The notes under the pieces: model-generated
What the model was told of the DNA's origin: nothing
Seen by the model: the letters and a program-made list of their open reading frames with translations, nothing else
The model's database searches: none
Assembly (NCBI GenBank): GCA_023663205.1
Contig: JAMPHX010000004.1
Span: 1 to 45,774 of the forward strand
DNA: 45,774 nt
DNA from: Corallococcus sp.
Lineage (GTDB): Bacteria > Bacillota > Clostridia > Christensenellales > CAG-314
Direction: 5' to 3'
Shown: in pieces, positions 33,490-42,025 of the stretch
How the letters are laid out: each line of letters opens with the position of its first letter
How positions within the stretch are numbered: the stretch's first letter is position 1
Translations under genes and position numbers: made by a program

Positions 33490-36018
33490 TTATTCGCTGC
33501 GCAATGCCTTTACGGGGTCGAGTTTTGCGGCAAAGCGTGAGGGTATGGAACCGGCAAGCAGCGTAAGCAAACAACTTATCGCTACCATTACAAGCGCGGC
33601 AACGGGGTTGAGCATTGCAAGGTTGGTTGTGAGCGCGCTTCCCGCAACGCTTCGCAAAATGGCGTTTATCGGTATGCACAGCAAATAAGTAAAGGCTATT
33701 CCTATAAGTCCCGCCGTCAGTCCTATAAGGAAACTTTCGGCGTTGAACACATTGGAAACGTCGTTTTTGCTTGCTCCGAGGCTGCGCAGTACGCCTATTT
33801 CCTTGGTACGTTCTATTACCGAAACGTATGTTATAATGCCTATCATTACACTGGAAACAACAAGAGATATGGAAGCAAAAGCAATAAGTACGTAGGAAAT
33901 AATATCAACCATTTGTCCCATTGACGACGACAGTATCTGCGTTGCGTCGGTGTAGATTATTTTGTTGGTTTTGCCTTCTTCCGTTTCGTTCCAAGCAGAC
34001 AAATACTTGACTATTTCGTCTTTGGAATCAAAATCTTTGGGGTACACGTAAATTGATGTGGGTATATCGCTTGCGCCGAACTGCTGCATTACAAATTGCA
34101 TTGCCTGTTCGTCGGTGACGTTTTTGTAGCCGTTTTGTTCCATCATCATTTTGAGCATCGAAAGCGGCATTCCTACGTAGTTGCCGTTGTTGTTTACGTA
34201 TACTCGGCTTGCAGATTGGTCGTTTGCTATTTGGCTGGTTTTGCTGTTTGCAAGGTACTTTTGCGTAAGCGAAGGCAAGTACAGCAATCCCGATTGATAC
34301 AGCGACAGCGGTGCGTCCTCTTTGACGCGCAATACGCCGCATATTGTAAGAGTTTCCGTTTGGGCGTCGTTGTTGTAAGCCTCTTGCAACGCCGTTTGTT
34401 TGGCGTCGGCGTCGGATATTGTATCGAGCGTCGAGTAACTGTTTGTGCCCTTTACAAAGTAACCGTTGTTGTACACAAGTTTAAACTCTTTGTTCAAAAG
34501 CGTTTCAAACGGTATATCGGAAAATCCTTCATCCTTTTTGTCGTAAGAAATGCCCAGTGCGTCAAGCGTTTCGGTATTGATACGGTTACGGCTGTCTACT
34601 ATTACCGCAAGTTGATTTGCGTTTTTGGGGTAGGTTCCGTACAGTACGTCGTATTGCGACAGCACAAAGTCGCTGTTGTTAAGCGCTTCTTGGAATACGG
34701 ACGAATCCTGTCCCATCATAGCCATCATGTCGTTGCCAGAATCCAAACTGTGTTTTACAACCACGTATTCGCCGTTGTTTTGCGTAATTACGTTGAGTTT
34801 GGACGCATACGAATACTGCACGTCGTTTGTTAATCTTTCGGACGGTTTTTTTGTCATATCTTCTTTGTAGAATTTGTCTATGTAGTCAAAGTAATTACCG
34901 TCGATGTAGTTGTGGTGTATCATGGAAGCAAGTCCCGTTTCCTTGTTGTCGTAAACGTGGACGTTGTTGTCGTTTTCGGGGTATTTGGGCAGTCGGTTGC
35001 CTCCCATACCGTTCATCATTTGTTCGTATATTGCGTCGGTATCGGCTGCGATTTGCGATATGGTTATGGGATAACCCGACAATGTGTTGCTTTGCAGTTT
35101 TGTTATATATTGGTTAAATCCGTTAGATAGCGCAAGTACCAGCGCGACGCCTATTATGCCTATGCTTCCGGCAACGCTTGTCATTATTGTTCTGCCCTTT
35201 TTTGTAAGCAGATTTTTGAAAGACAGCGACAGCGCGGTAAAGTATGTCATGCCTACGCGCTTTTTCTTTTGCCTTTTTTGTTTCTTTTGCGGTTTTTCCG
35301 TATTTTCCGCAGCGTCGTCGGGAGTCTTTTGCGGAGCGGCGTACGGATTGCTATCCGAGATTATTTCGCCGTCGTGCAGTTTAACTGTACGTGTGGAATA
35401 TTTTTCGGCAAGTTCCGCATTGTGCGTAACCATTATTACAAGGTGATTTTGCGCAACTTTTTTGAGCAAATCCATTACTTGCAAACTCGTAACGCTATCC
35501 AATGCGCCCGTAGGTTCGTCGGCAAGCACTATTTTGGGATTGTTGACAAGCGCCCGTGCAAGCGCAACACGCTGCATTTGTCCGCCCGAAAGTTGGTTGG
35601 GCTTTTTGTAAATTTCCTTTTCCAGTCCGACTTCCGTAAGAGCGTCTATTGCGCGCTTGCGTCTTTCCGCCTTGGAAATACCCGAAAGCGTTAGAGCAAG
35701 TTCCACGTTTTCCACTACCTTTTGGTGAGGTATCAGATTGTAACTTTGAAATACAAATCCCACCCTTTCGTTACGGTATTCGTTCCATTGTTTTTCGCTG
35801 TAATTTTTTGTGGAAACCCCGTCGATTTCAAGGTCGCCCGTGGTGTAGCGGTCAAGTCCGCCTATTATGTTTAGCAGCGTGGTTTTTCCGCAACCGGACG
35901 CTCCCAGTATAGAGACAAACTCGTTTTTGCGGAAATCGACGGAAACGCCTTTTAACGCGCGTACCGTAAGTTCTTTGTTTACGACGTAATCCTTTACAAT
36001 GTTTTTGAGTCTCAGCAT
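33490..36018 (-). CDS. MacB-like ABC transporter, fused ATPase and FtsX-type permease
   Basis: The 842-residue protein joins an ABC domain (residues 1-220: GASGCGKTT 39-47, LSGGQMQRVALARALV, ADEPTGALD) to a charged linker (about 225-262, rich in K, Q and E). The permease part has one membrane helix near 277-300, a large extracellular region (about 300-710), and three C-terminal helices of the FtsX/MacB type (near 715-740, 765-790 and 803-825), ending DPVKALRSE. Such type VII exporters mechanically move peptides or lipids, or signal across the membrane. No partner or sensor kinase is adjacent. AGGGGA precedes ATG. Confidence 0.92.
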   Translation of the reverse strand: MLRLKNIVKDYVVNKELTVRALKGVSVDFRKNEFVSILGASGCGKTTLLNIIGGLDRYTTGDLEIDGVSTKNYSEKQWNEYRNERVGFVFQSYNLIPHQKVVENVELALTLSGISKAERRKRAIDALTEVGLEKEIYKKPNQLSGGQMQRVALARALVNNPKIVLADEPTGALDSVTSLQVMDLLKKVAQNHLVIMVTHNAELAEKYSTRTVKLHDGEIISDSNPYAAPQKTPDDAAENTEKPQKKQKRQKKKRVGMTYFTALSLSFKNLLTKKGRTIMTSVAGSIGIIGVALVLALSNGFNQYITKLQSNTLSGYPITISQIAADTDAIYEQMMNGMGGNRLPKYPENDNNVHVYDNKETGLASMIHHNYIDGNYFDYIDKFYKEDMTKKPSERLTNDVQYSYASKLNVITQNNGEYVVVKHSLDSGNDMMAMMGQDSSVFQEALNNSDFVLSQYDVLYGTYPKNANQLAVIVDSRNRINTETLDALGISYDKKDEGFSDIPFETLLNKEFKLVYNNGYFVKGTNSYSTLDTISDADAKQTALQEAYNNDAQTETLTICGVLRVKEDAPLSLYQSGLLYLPSLTQKYLANSKTSQIANDQSASRVYVNNNGNYVGMPLSMLKMMMEQNGYKNVTDEQAMQFVMQQFGASDIPTSIYVYPKDFDSKDEIVKYLSAWNETEEGKTNKIIYTDATQILSSSMGQMVDIISYVLIAFASISLVVSSVMIGIITYVSVIERTKEIGVLRSLGASKNDVSNVFNAESFLIGLTAGLIGIAFTYLLCIPINAILRSVAGSALTTNLAMLNPVAALVMVAISCLLTLLAGSIPSRFAAKLDPVKALRSE

Positions 36019-36066
36019 TGTTCATTCCCCTTTTTACCTGCACCTGAATGTTTGCAAGTTCCAATA

Positions 36067-36096
36067 AGTATACTACTATTTGCGCAAAAATGTCAA
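36067..36096 (-). promoter_or_regulatory. promoter of the MacB-like transporter
   Basis: On the minus strand TTGACA (36096-36091), an 18-base spacer and TATACT (36072-36067) lie about 50 bases before the gene. Confidence 0.8.
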
Positions 36097-36571
36097 ACGC
36101 GGCAGCAGTTAGTTAAAAATTTACATATTTTGCAATCTTTTCGCAACGTACGAGTAAGCGTACAATCGTCTGTTTGTTATATGCTGTCGCGCTTATGCGG
36201 GAGTTTGTAAAGCGTGCGGCAAATCGGACATCTATTATTGCTGTATGCTTAACCGACGCAACAAAGTATCTTTGCGCAAAAGGTTGTTTGTATGTCCTTT
36301 GGCGTTTGATTATTCCTGTCCGCATTGATTTGTGCGGTAATATGCATATTGTATACCGTGTCACTTAAATTTTGCTTAAAAACAACAATCTTTCGCGTTT
36401 GTGCGAGCAGAGCGTCAAAAAATCGACAAATTTTGCATTAAAAGCAAAGATACGGTATACAAGAAACGGAAATTGTGATAGAATCTATAAGATTGTTTTT
36501 GATTTGCGCTGTTGCTTATCGGCAATAAGTTTTGCGGTCAAAATTCAAAATAACGAATTTCGGCGGATGAT
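36097..36571. other. intergenic stretch upstream of the GH20 gene
   Basis: About 470 bases without a supported gene. It holds the inverted pair at 36348/36452 and an extended -10 (TGATAGAAT, 36476-36484) that may start the GH20-pfkA transcript. Short frames here have no ribosome site. Confidence 0.4.
36348..36462. repeat. separated inverted repeat upstream of GH20
   Basis: TTGTATACCGT (36348-36358) and ACGGTATACAA (36452-36462) are exact inverse copies 104 bases apart, just upstream of the likely GH20 promoter. They could be a pair of operators bridged by DNA looping. An 11-bp match in AT-rich DNA could also be chance. Confidence 0.4.
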
Positions 36572-38158
36572 ATGAGAATTATACCTAAACCGTTAAAATA
36601 TATGAAATTTTTCGGTCAGTTTGTTTTCGATGCGGATACCAAGATATACTATTGCGAGCAATTTGAAAACAGCGCGCGTTTCTTTGCGGAGTTTGTGTAC
36701 AAGCGTACGGGCGTTCTGCCGAAATTTGTCGAGCAACTTGCCGACGCGCAGATTAAATTTTGTTTTTCCGACAACACGTCCATGTCCGCCGATAGGTATT
36801 GCATACACATTTCGGACGGCTGCATTTGCGTAAACGCAATAAGCGATTTGTCGGCATTTTACGCCGCGCAGTCGCTTATCCAACTGTTTGAGTTGGACGT
36901 TGCAACGGAGTTGCCGGTATGCTGCGACAACTGTTTTGTAGCCGACAGCCCCAAGTACAATTACCGCGGATTGCACCTTGACATAGCAAGGCACTTTTTC
37001 GGCGCGGAGGAAATAAAAACGGTATTGGAACTTATGTCGCGCGTCAAACTCAACAAATTGCATTTGCACATTTCCAACGACCAAGGTTTCAGAATACAGA
37101 TAGACAAATATCCCAAAATAAACCAAATTTCTTCTTACCGCGACGGTTCGGAAAGGCGGACGGGCGGCAAAACTTTTGTAGACGAGGAAAAGCACGGCGG
37201 ATTTTTGACCAAAGACCAAGTGCGCGATATTGTTAACTATGCGGCGTCTTTGCATATAGACGTAATACCCGAATTGGATTTGCCGGGGCATACGACGGCG
37301 CTTATTGCCGCGTATCCCGAACTAAGTTGCGTAGGTACGGAAATACTTGTGCGAAAGCGCTGGGGAATTTCCAAAGATATTATGTGTGCCGGCAACGACG
37401 CCGTTTACAGATTTGTTACGGACATTTTGGACGAACTGTGTCAACTGTTCCCATCGGAAAGTTTCCATTTGGGCGGCGACGAAGCCCCCAAGGACCGTTG
37501 GTGCAACTGCGACAAGTGCCTTGAAAAAATCAGCGAGTTGAAGTTGTCCGGACCGGAAGAATTGCAAACACATATGTTCAACTACTTTGCTGAGTATCTC
37601 AAAAGCAAGGGCAAACGCGCTGTTGTGTGGAACGACGGCGTAACGGCGGGCACCGACAAATACGCGCAGGTTCAATATTGGATACGCAAACCGACGGCGC
37701 GGCAACTTATTGCAGAGGAACGCAACGTAATACTTTCGCCCTTCTACCGAATGTATTTCGATTACCCGTATGCAATGACTCCCGTCAAGAAAACGTACAA
37801 ATTGCGCCCGCAAAGTATCGGTTCGAGGAGTAAAAACAAAGAGCATATGATAGGCGTAGAAGGTACGCTGTGGACGGAACATATTGCGTGTTCGGACAAA
37901 CTTTTCTTCAATTTGCTTCCGCGTATGCTTGCGCTTGCGGAATGTGCTTGGGGAACAAACAATTCTTACGGCGACTTCAAAAAGCGCGCCAAACAGTACT
38001 TTGCGGTATACGAGGATTGGAATTTGTGTTTCAACCGCAACGCTTTGGGGCATATTGCGCCGCACAAACGTATAAAGGCGGTACGCAAATTCTTTACGCA
38101 GGACGCAAACGCGGAATTTAACGAAACATCCGCAATAGATAAGGAGCATAGCAAATGA
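36572..38158 (+). CDS. beta-N-acetylhexosaminidase, family GH20
   Basis: The 528-residue protein has the GH20 N-terminal alpha/beta domain (about 1-127) and a TIM barrel with YRGLHLDIARHFF (131-143), LHLHISNDQGFR, VIPELDLPGH (231-240) and the catalytic Asp-Glu pair in HLGGDEAP (299-306, D303 and E304). The substrate acetamido group takes part in catalysis in this family. No signal peptide is present, so it should cleave imported GlcNAc or GalNAc oligosaccharides. The ribosome site is weak. It overlaps pfkA as ATGA, linking amino-sugar release to glycolysis. Confidence 0.93.
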   Translation: MRIIPKPLKYMKFFGQFVFDADTKIYYCEQFENSARFFAEFVYKRTGVLPKFVEQLADAQIKFCFSDNTSMSADRYCIHISDGCICVNAISDLSAFYAAQSLIQLFELDVATELPVCCDNCFVADSPKYNYRGLHLDIARHFFGAEEIKTVLELMSRVKLNKLHLHISNDQGFRIQIDKYPKINQISSYRDGSERRTGGKTFVDEEKHGGFLTKDQVRDIVNYAASLHIDVIPELDLPGHTTALIAAYPELSCVGTEILVRKRWGISKDIMCAGNDAVYRFVTDILDELCQLFPSESFHLGGDEAPKDRWCNCDKCLEKISELKLSGPEELQTHMFNYFAEYLKSKGKRAVVWNDGVTAGTDKYAQVQYWIRKPTARQLIAEERNVILSPFYRMYFDYPYAMTPVKKTYKLRPQSIGSRSKNKEHMIGVEGTLWTEHIACSDKLFFNLLPRMLALAECAWGTNNSYGDFKKRAKQYFAVYEDWNLCFNRNALGHIAPHKRIKAVRKFFTQDANAEFNETSAIDKEHSK

Positions 38159-39135
38159 GCGAAATCAAACGAATAGGCGTAATTACCAGCGGCGGAGATT
38201 CTCAGGGAATGAATGCGGCAATATACGCGACGGTACGTTACGGAATAACTTCCGGATTGGAAGTTTTCGGTATCAAACGCGGATATCAAGGTCTTATCGA
38301 GGGTGACGTAATACAGATGGATGCGCGCAGCGTAGACGACGTAATTCACAGAGGCGGCACAATATTGATGACTTCGCGGTGTCCCGAAATGAAAACCGAA
38401 GAAGGTCAGAACAAGGCTTACCAAACAATAAAAAAATACAATTTGGACGGTTTGGTTGTTATCGGCGGCGATGGAAGTTTTCAGGGAGCAAAGGTGCTTT
38501 CCACAAAGTTCGGAATAAGGACGATGGGTATACCGGGGACGATAGACAACGACCTTGCATATACCGATTTTACGCTCGGGTTCGACAGCGCGGTAAACGA
38601 AGTTATGAAAACAATCAAGGCGCTGCGCGACACAATGACTGCCAACAACAGAAGTTGCGTAGTGGAAGTTATGGGGCGCAATTGCGGAGATATCGCTTTG
38701 TACGCAGGCATAACAAGCGGCGCAGAGATGATACTTGTGCCGGAAATTCCCTTTACCAAGGAACAGGTCGCCGAGCGCATTTGCGGTAATATTGCCAAAG
38801 GCAAATGCGACAATATAATAGTGCTCGCCGAGGGCGCGGGCAAAGCGGCGGATATGGAACGCTATCTCAAACCGTTGATTGTACCGTATCACATACGCTC
38901 TATGGTTGTAGGACACTTGCAACGGGGAGGCGACGCTTCTTTCTCGGACAGACTGCTGGGACTCAGAATGGGCAAACACGCCGTCAAATGTTTGATTGAC
39001 GGTCAGTCCAGCCGTGTGGTCGGTATACGCAACAACCAAATAATCGACGAAGACATAGTGTCTGCGCTTTCAAAGCGCAAGAGTTTAAACGAAGGATTGT
39101 ATATACTTGCCGACAGATTTGTAACTTCTTTTTGA
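38155..39135 (+). CDS. pfkA: ATP-dependent 6-phosphofructokinase
   Basis: The 326-residue enzyme has VITSGGDSQGMNAAI (ATP site), the glycine of GGDGSFQGA that marks the ATP-dependent type, the catalytic PGTIDNDL, MGRNCGDIALYAG and GHLQRGGDASFSDR. Length is that of bacterial PfkA. AAGGAG precedes its ATG inside the GH20 gene. Confidence 0.96.
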   Translation: MSEIKRIGVITSGGDSQGMNAAIYATVRYGITSGLEVFGIKRGYQGLIEGDVIQMDARSVDDVIHRGGTILMTSRCPEMKTEEGQNKAYQTIKKYNLDGLVVIGGDGSFQGAKVLSTKFGIRTMGIPGTIDNDLAYTDFTLGFDSAVNEVMKTIKALRDTMTANNRSCVVEVMGRNCGDIALYAGITSGAEMILVPEIPFTKEQVAERICGNIAKGKCDNIIVLAEGAGKAADMERYLKPLIVPYHIRSMVVGHLQRGGDASFSDRLLGLRMGKHAVKCLIDGQSSRVVGIRNNQIIDEDIVSALSKRKSLNEGLYILADRFVTSF

Positions 39136-39151
39136 TTTGATTTTGCAAGTT

Positions 39152-39177
39152 GCCGTGCTTGTTTTAAGCGGCATTTT
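39152..39177 (+). terminator. weak terminator after pfkA
   Basis: GCC-GT-GCTT (39152-39160) pairs with AAGC-GGC (39166-39172) around GTTTT, followed by ATTTTG, 17 bases after the stop. Confidence 0.4.
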
Positions 39178-39627
39178 GCTATGTGTAAAGTTAAAACCTT
39201 TCAACAGACGTAATATTCGGAAAAAATTGATGTGTTTGTCTGCTATGCGCCAAGTCAATATTTCTTTTGTACGGCGTCTTGCAACGCGTATCAAGGTTTT
39301 GCGGTGACGTACTAAGTCAAAAAACTCAAACCGAAATTTTTCGGTTTGAGTTTTTATTTTGTCTGTATAAAGTTTTTACGCATTATGCGGTATGCAACTT
39401 GACCTTTCCGTTTGCAAAGCATTCTGTCGTAATTAACGTACAGTGCCTTGCGGCATTAGGCCTTCGGTGTTGCATTTGCAAAGTGCTGCAATATATCGAA
39501 AGTTTGCGCCGGTGGTAAAGTGCCTCAAAATATAACGTAGTAGTCAATATATTTTGCCTTTGCAAACGTCAAACGGTCGCCGCAATGCCGCAGCAACACT
39601 TTGTTTCAATAAGTTTTTGATTGTATA
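39178..39627. other. intergenic stretch between convergent pfkA and purine permease
   Basis: Apart from the terminator at 39319-39356, I see no gene or structured RNA here. Short frames on both strands lack ribosome sites. Confidence 0.4.
39319..39358. terminator. bidirectional intrinsic terminator
   Basis: AAAAACTCAAACCGAAA (39319-39336 region) pairs with TTTCGGTTTGAGTTTTT (ending 39355), with a short T-loop and long T-runs on both strands. It can serve both pfkA and the convergent permease gene, although it lies about 270 bases past the permease stop. Confidence 0.85.
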
Positions 39628-41271
39628 TCAGTGCGTCAGCAAAAACATAGCAACAAATATCGCGCCTATTACGGCAGTGGCAATATTGATTTCCTTTACT
39701 TTACCCGTGCAAAGTTTAATCAATACGTAAGATATTATGCCAAAGCCTATGCCGAAACTTATGTTGTATGCAAATACCATCATTGCAATTGTCATAAACG
39801 CCGGTACGGAAACCGCAGGGTCGGTCCATTCTATTTCGCGTACGCCGTTCATCATAAGCACGCCTACGTAAATAAGCGCGGGCGCGGTAGACCATGTGGG
39901 CACAAGTTGCGCTATCGGCGAAAGGAACATCGCTACAAAAAATCCTATTGCAACGACTATCGACGTTAAGCCCGTTTTGCCGCCTTCAGCAACGCCCGAA
40001 GAAGATTCGACAAACGTGGTAACGGTACTTGTGCCGAGTATGGCGCCTGTTGTCGTCGCAATGGCGTCGGCAAGCATTGCCCTGTTCATATTGGGAACTT
40101 CGCCCTTTTCGTCCAGCAGATTGCCGCGCGCGCACGCTCCGTAAAGCGTTCCCAATGTGTCAAACATATCAACCAAGCAAAATGCAAGCGCCGACGTAAT
40201 TATAACAAGCACCAATCCCGCAGGACTGTGTCCTTCCGCTTGGAGATATGCGTCAAAGTTGAAGCCGTTTACAAAAACCTGTCCTACCGATTGCGTCCCG
40301 AAATCCACAAACGGTTGAGTTATGCTCAGCGAAAGCGTATTGGGAAGGTAATTTATAAGTACCGTTTGTCCCGCTTGTCCTACCAAAGGCAATTGACTTG
40401 TCGCCGAGTACCCGAGGAAAAATGCGTTTGCCGCGCCGTTTTCAAATGATGGGTCAAGTACCCACGACTTTGTCAATGCATCCCAAATGTATTGCTGAGT
40501 GTACTCCGTTCCTTGGTAAAAAGTCGGCACGGTGAGCCCGAGCAGGTAGTAGAGCGCCGCAGAACCCAATATCCCCCACAGTATCGCTCCTTTGACTTTG
40601 AGTTTGGAAAGTACTGCAATTGCGATAAATCCCGCAAGAGTTACGACAAACGGCATTACCGTTGCCCACGTCGCAGACCCGATTAGGTTGAGCGATTGCA
40701 AACTTACAAGCGTGGACGGATGACCTTTGATTATACCGGCATTTTGCACTCCGATAAATGCAATAAACAGTCCTATACCTGCGGGGATGGCTTTTCTTAC
40801 GCAGTCGGGGATGGCTTTGAATATTTTTTTGCGCAAGCCCGTAACAGTAAGTATAACAAATACAACGCCGTCTATTAGCACAAGCACCAGCGCATTTGCG
40901 TAACTCAGCCCCAGTTCAAAACAAATTGTGTACACAAAAAATGCGTTTAGTCCCATACCGGGTGCCTGCGCAAGCGGTAATCCCGCAAGCAGTCCTATAA
41001 GCACCGTGCCTATTATTGCCGAAAGCGCTGTGGTGATATACATTGCCCCGTAAGATACTTCGCCCAATTCGGCAAACATACCTGCGTTTACCATCAAGAT
41101 GTACACCATAGCCATAAAAGTGGTAATACCCGCCATTATCTCCGTTTTAACGGATGTGCCTTTGGCGTGCAGTCCGAATTTTCTGTCGAGATAGCCGCCA
41201 AATCCCTTTTGCGTAGGAACGGTGCGAGCCTCATCAGGCGTTTCGGGTTGTAATTCCGCTTTGTTTTCCAT
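39628..41271 (-). CDS. NCS2 family purine permease (AzgA/PbuG-like)
   Basis: The 547-residue membrane protein begins with a polar N-terminus, then FGLHAKGTSVKTEIMAGITT and FMAMVYILMVNAGMF, the hallmark of the AzgA branch. QAPGMGLNAFFVYT and TTVTTFVESSSGVAEGGKTGL are further substrate-site regions. About 12-14 membrane helices fit. It should import adenine, guanine or hypoxanthine with H+. GGAGGG is 7 bases before ATG. The leader contains a terminator and a structured region, pointing to attenuation. Confidence 0.92.
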   Translation of the reverse strand: MENKAELQPETPDEARTVPTQKGFGGYLDRKFGLHAKGTSVKTEIMAGITTFMAMVYILMVNAGMFAELGEVSYGAMYITTALSAIIGTVLIGLLAGLPLAQAPGMGLNAFFVYTICFELGLSYANALVLVLIDGVVFVILTVTGLRKKIFKAIPDCVRKAIPAGIGLFIAFIGVQNAGIIKGHPSTLVSLQSLNLIGSATWATVMPFVVTLAGFIAIAVLSKLKVKGAILWGILGSAALYYLLGLTVPTFYQGTEYTQQYIWDALTKSWVLDPSFENGAANAFFLGYSATSQLPLVGQAGQTVLINYLPNTLSLSITQPFVDFGTQSVGQVFVNGFNFDAYLQAEGHSPAGLVLVIITSALAFCLVDMFDTLGTLYGACARGNLLDEKGEVPNMNRAMLADAIATTTGAILGTSTVTTFVESSSGVAEGGKTGLTSIVVAIGFFVAMFLSPIAQLVPTWSTAPALIYVGVLMMNGVREIEWTDPAVSVPAFMTIAMMVFAYNISFGIGFGIISYVLIKLCTGKVKEINIATAVIGAIFVAMFLLTH

Positions 41272-41317
41272 ATTTCTCCCTCCGTGATTTTATTTTTTTC
41301 AAAACATTAGGTAAAAC

Positions 41318-41353
41318 TTAAAAACCCCGCCGCACCTTATCGGTGTGGCGGGG
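41318..41353 (-). terminator. attenuator/terminator in the purine permease leader
   Basis: On the minus strand CCCCGCCACACC (41353-41342) pairs with GGTGCGGCGGGG (41336-41325) with one mismatch around GATAA, followed by TTTTT. It lies between the promoter and the permease start, where it would block expression unless disrupted. Confidence 0.85.
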
Positions 41354-41356
41354 CGT

Positions 41357-41470
41357 AGTCAAAAGTCCGCAAGTATGTGTTTGTGCGCCGCAAAAAAGCC
41401 GTTGTGGATATGTATTTCGGGTAAGAGTACCGACAGCCGCATTTTTGCTACCTCATATTTTGAAAAGATA
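41357..41470 (-). promoter_or_regulatory. structured leader, riboswitch candidate of unassigned class
   Basis: About 110 nt separate the predicted start (near 41469) from the terminator. Visible pairings on the minus strand are ATATG with CATAT, the hairpin TCGGTA-CTCT-TACCCGA, GCAAAAA with TTTTTGC, and GGCG with CGCC adjoining the terminator arm. The conserved core of the purine riboswitch (TCTACC junction, GATATGG loop) is absent. A ligand-controlled attenuator is likely from position; the class is unknown to me. Confidence 0.5.
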
Positions 41471-41475
41471 TTCCT

Positions 41476-41505
41476 ACTTTAACATCAAAAGCGTATATGT
41501 GTCAA
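41476..41505 (-). promoter_or_regulatory. promoter of the purine permease transcript
   Basis: On the minus strand TTGACA (41505-41500), an 18-base spacer and TAAAGT (41481-41476) give a start near 41469. Confidence 0.65.
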
Positions 41506-41574
41506 TTGAATGAAGTAATAAAAAGCCCGCAAATTTGTAATATTATTGTAAAACGTCTTGTTTGGTTATGATAT

Positions 41575-41628
41575 CGGGTCTTGACCCGCGAGTGACGGCG
41601 TCAGAAGTCCGCCCGAATTGGGACGCCG
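41575..41628. repeat. two palindromes near the left edge of the helicase island
   Basis: CGGGTC-TT-GACCCG (41575-41588) is a perfect palindrome. CGGCGTC (41596-41602) is matched by GACGCCG (41622-41628). This GC-rich patch divides the permease promoter region from the AT-rich DNA that begins the helicase island. It may hold a regulator site or a recombination scar. Confidence 0.4.
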
Positions 41629-41843
41629 CGCCATTTAGCAACCATTTTAACCCCTAACTGCCGACAATTACCGCAGAAATTTAGGTTTTTCTAACCATTT
41701 ATAGCAAAAAACCAACCTTTTTCAATAAAAATCACCGATAGGTAAAATGCAATATATTTGCAATGTAAATGTCATATACTATTTTTACCCAGTCTTTGGA
41801 ATTTTATATTGAAAAAGTGCATAAATTGAGCCAATTTTAGTGC

Positions 41844-41872
41844 TTGACAAAATGCTTTAACAAAAGTATACT
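41844..41872 (+). promoter_or_regulatory. promoter P1 of the island small RNA
   Basis: TTGACA (41844-41849), a 17-base spacer and TATACT (41867-41872) match the vegetative consensus almost perfectly. Transcription should start near 41879, at GAACGATG. Confidence 0.88.
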
Positions 41873-41878
41873 TATGGA

Positions 41879-41980
41879 GAACGATGTAAATAACTTGGAG
41901 TGTAATCCTTCATCGTTCACAATTGGGTGTACACTCTCGACTCGAAGATCTGTGAAAGCAGGTCTTCTTTTCTTTTTCTT
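41879..41980 (+). ncRNA. predicted ~100-nt small RNA of the helicase island
   Basis: The unit between promoter P1 and the terminator has no credible coding frame after the start site. GAACGATG (41879-41886) pairs with CATCGTTC (41911-41918), and GAGTGTA (41898-41904) pairs with TACACTC (41930-41936). The two stems cross, giving an H-type pseudoknot or two alternative folds. The segment 41906-41918 is exactly complementary to 42026-42038, the predicted first 13 nt of the downstream operon mRNA. Both RNAs begin GAACGATG. An antisense, decoy or effector-binding RNA is likely; there is no family match I recognise. Confidence 0.6.
41944..41980 (+). terminator. terminator of the small RNA
   Basis: GAAGATCTG (41944-41952) pairs fully with CAGGTCTTC (41959-41967, one G-U) around TGAAAG, followed by TTTTCTTTTTCTT. 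Confidence 0.9.
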
Positions 41981-41990
41981 AAAAAAATCG

Positions 41991-42019
41991 TTGACAAAAG
42001 AATTTTTATTTGATATGCT
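41991..42019 (+). promoter_or_regulatory. promoter P2 of the helicase operon
   Basis: TTGACA (41991-41996), a 17-base spacer and TATGCT (42014-42019) follow the terminator directly. The start is expected near 42026, giving a 180-nt leader. P1 and P2 share TTGACAAAA and the start-site octamer GAACGATG. Confidence 0.85.
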
Positions 42020-42025
42020 ATTTGC

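Noticed and set aside
41357..41470. Classical purine riboswitch in the permease leader
   Set aside because: The conserved junction and loop motifs (TCTACC, GATATGG) are missing. It is kept only as an unassigned structured leader.
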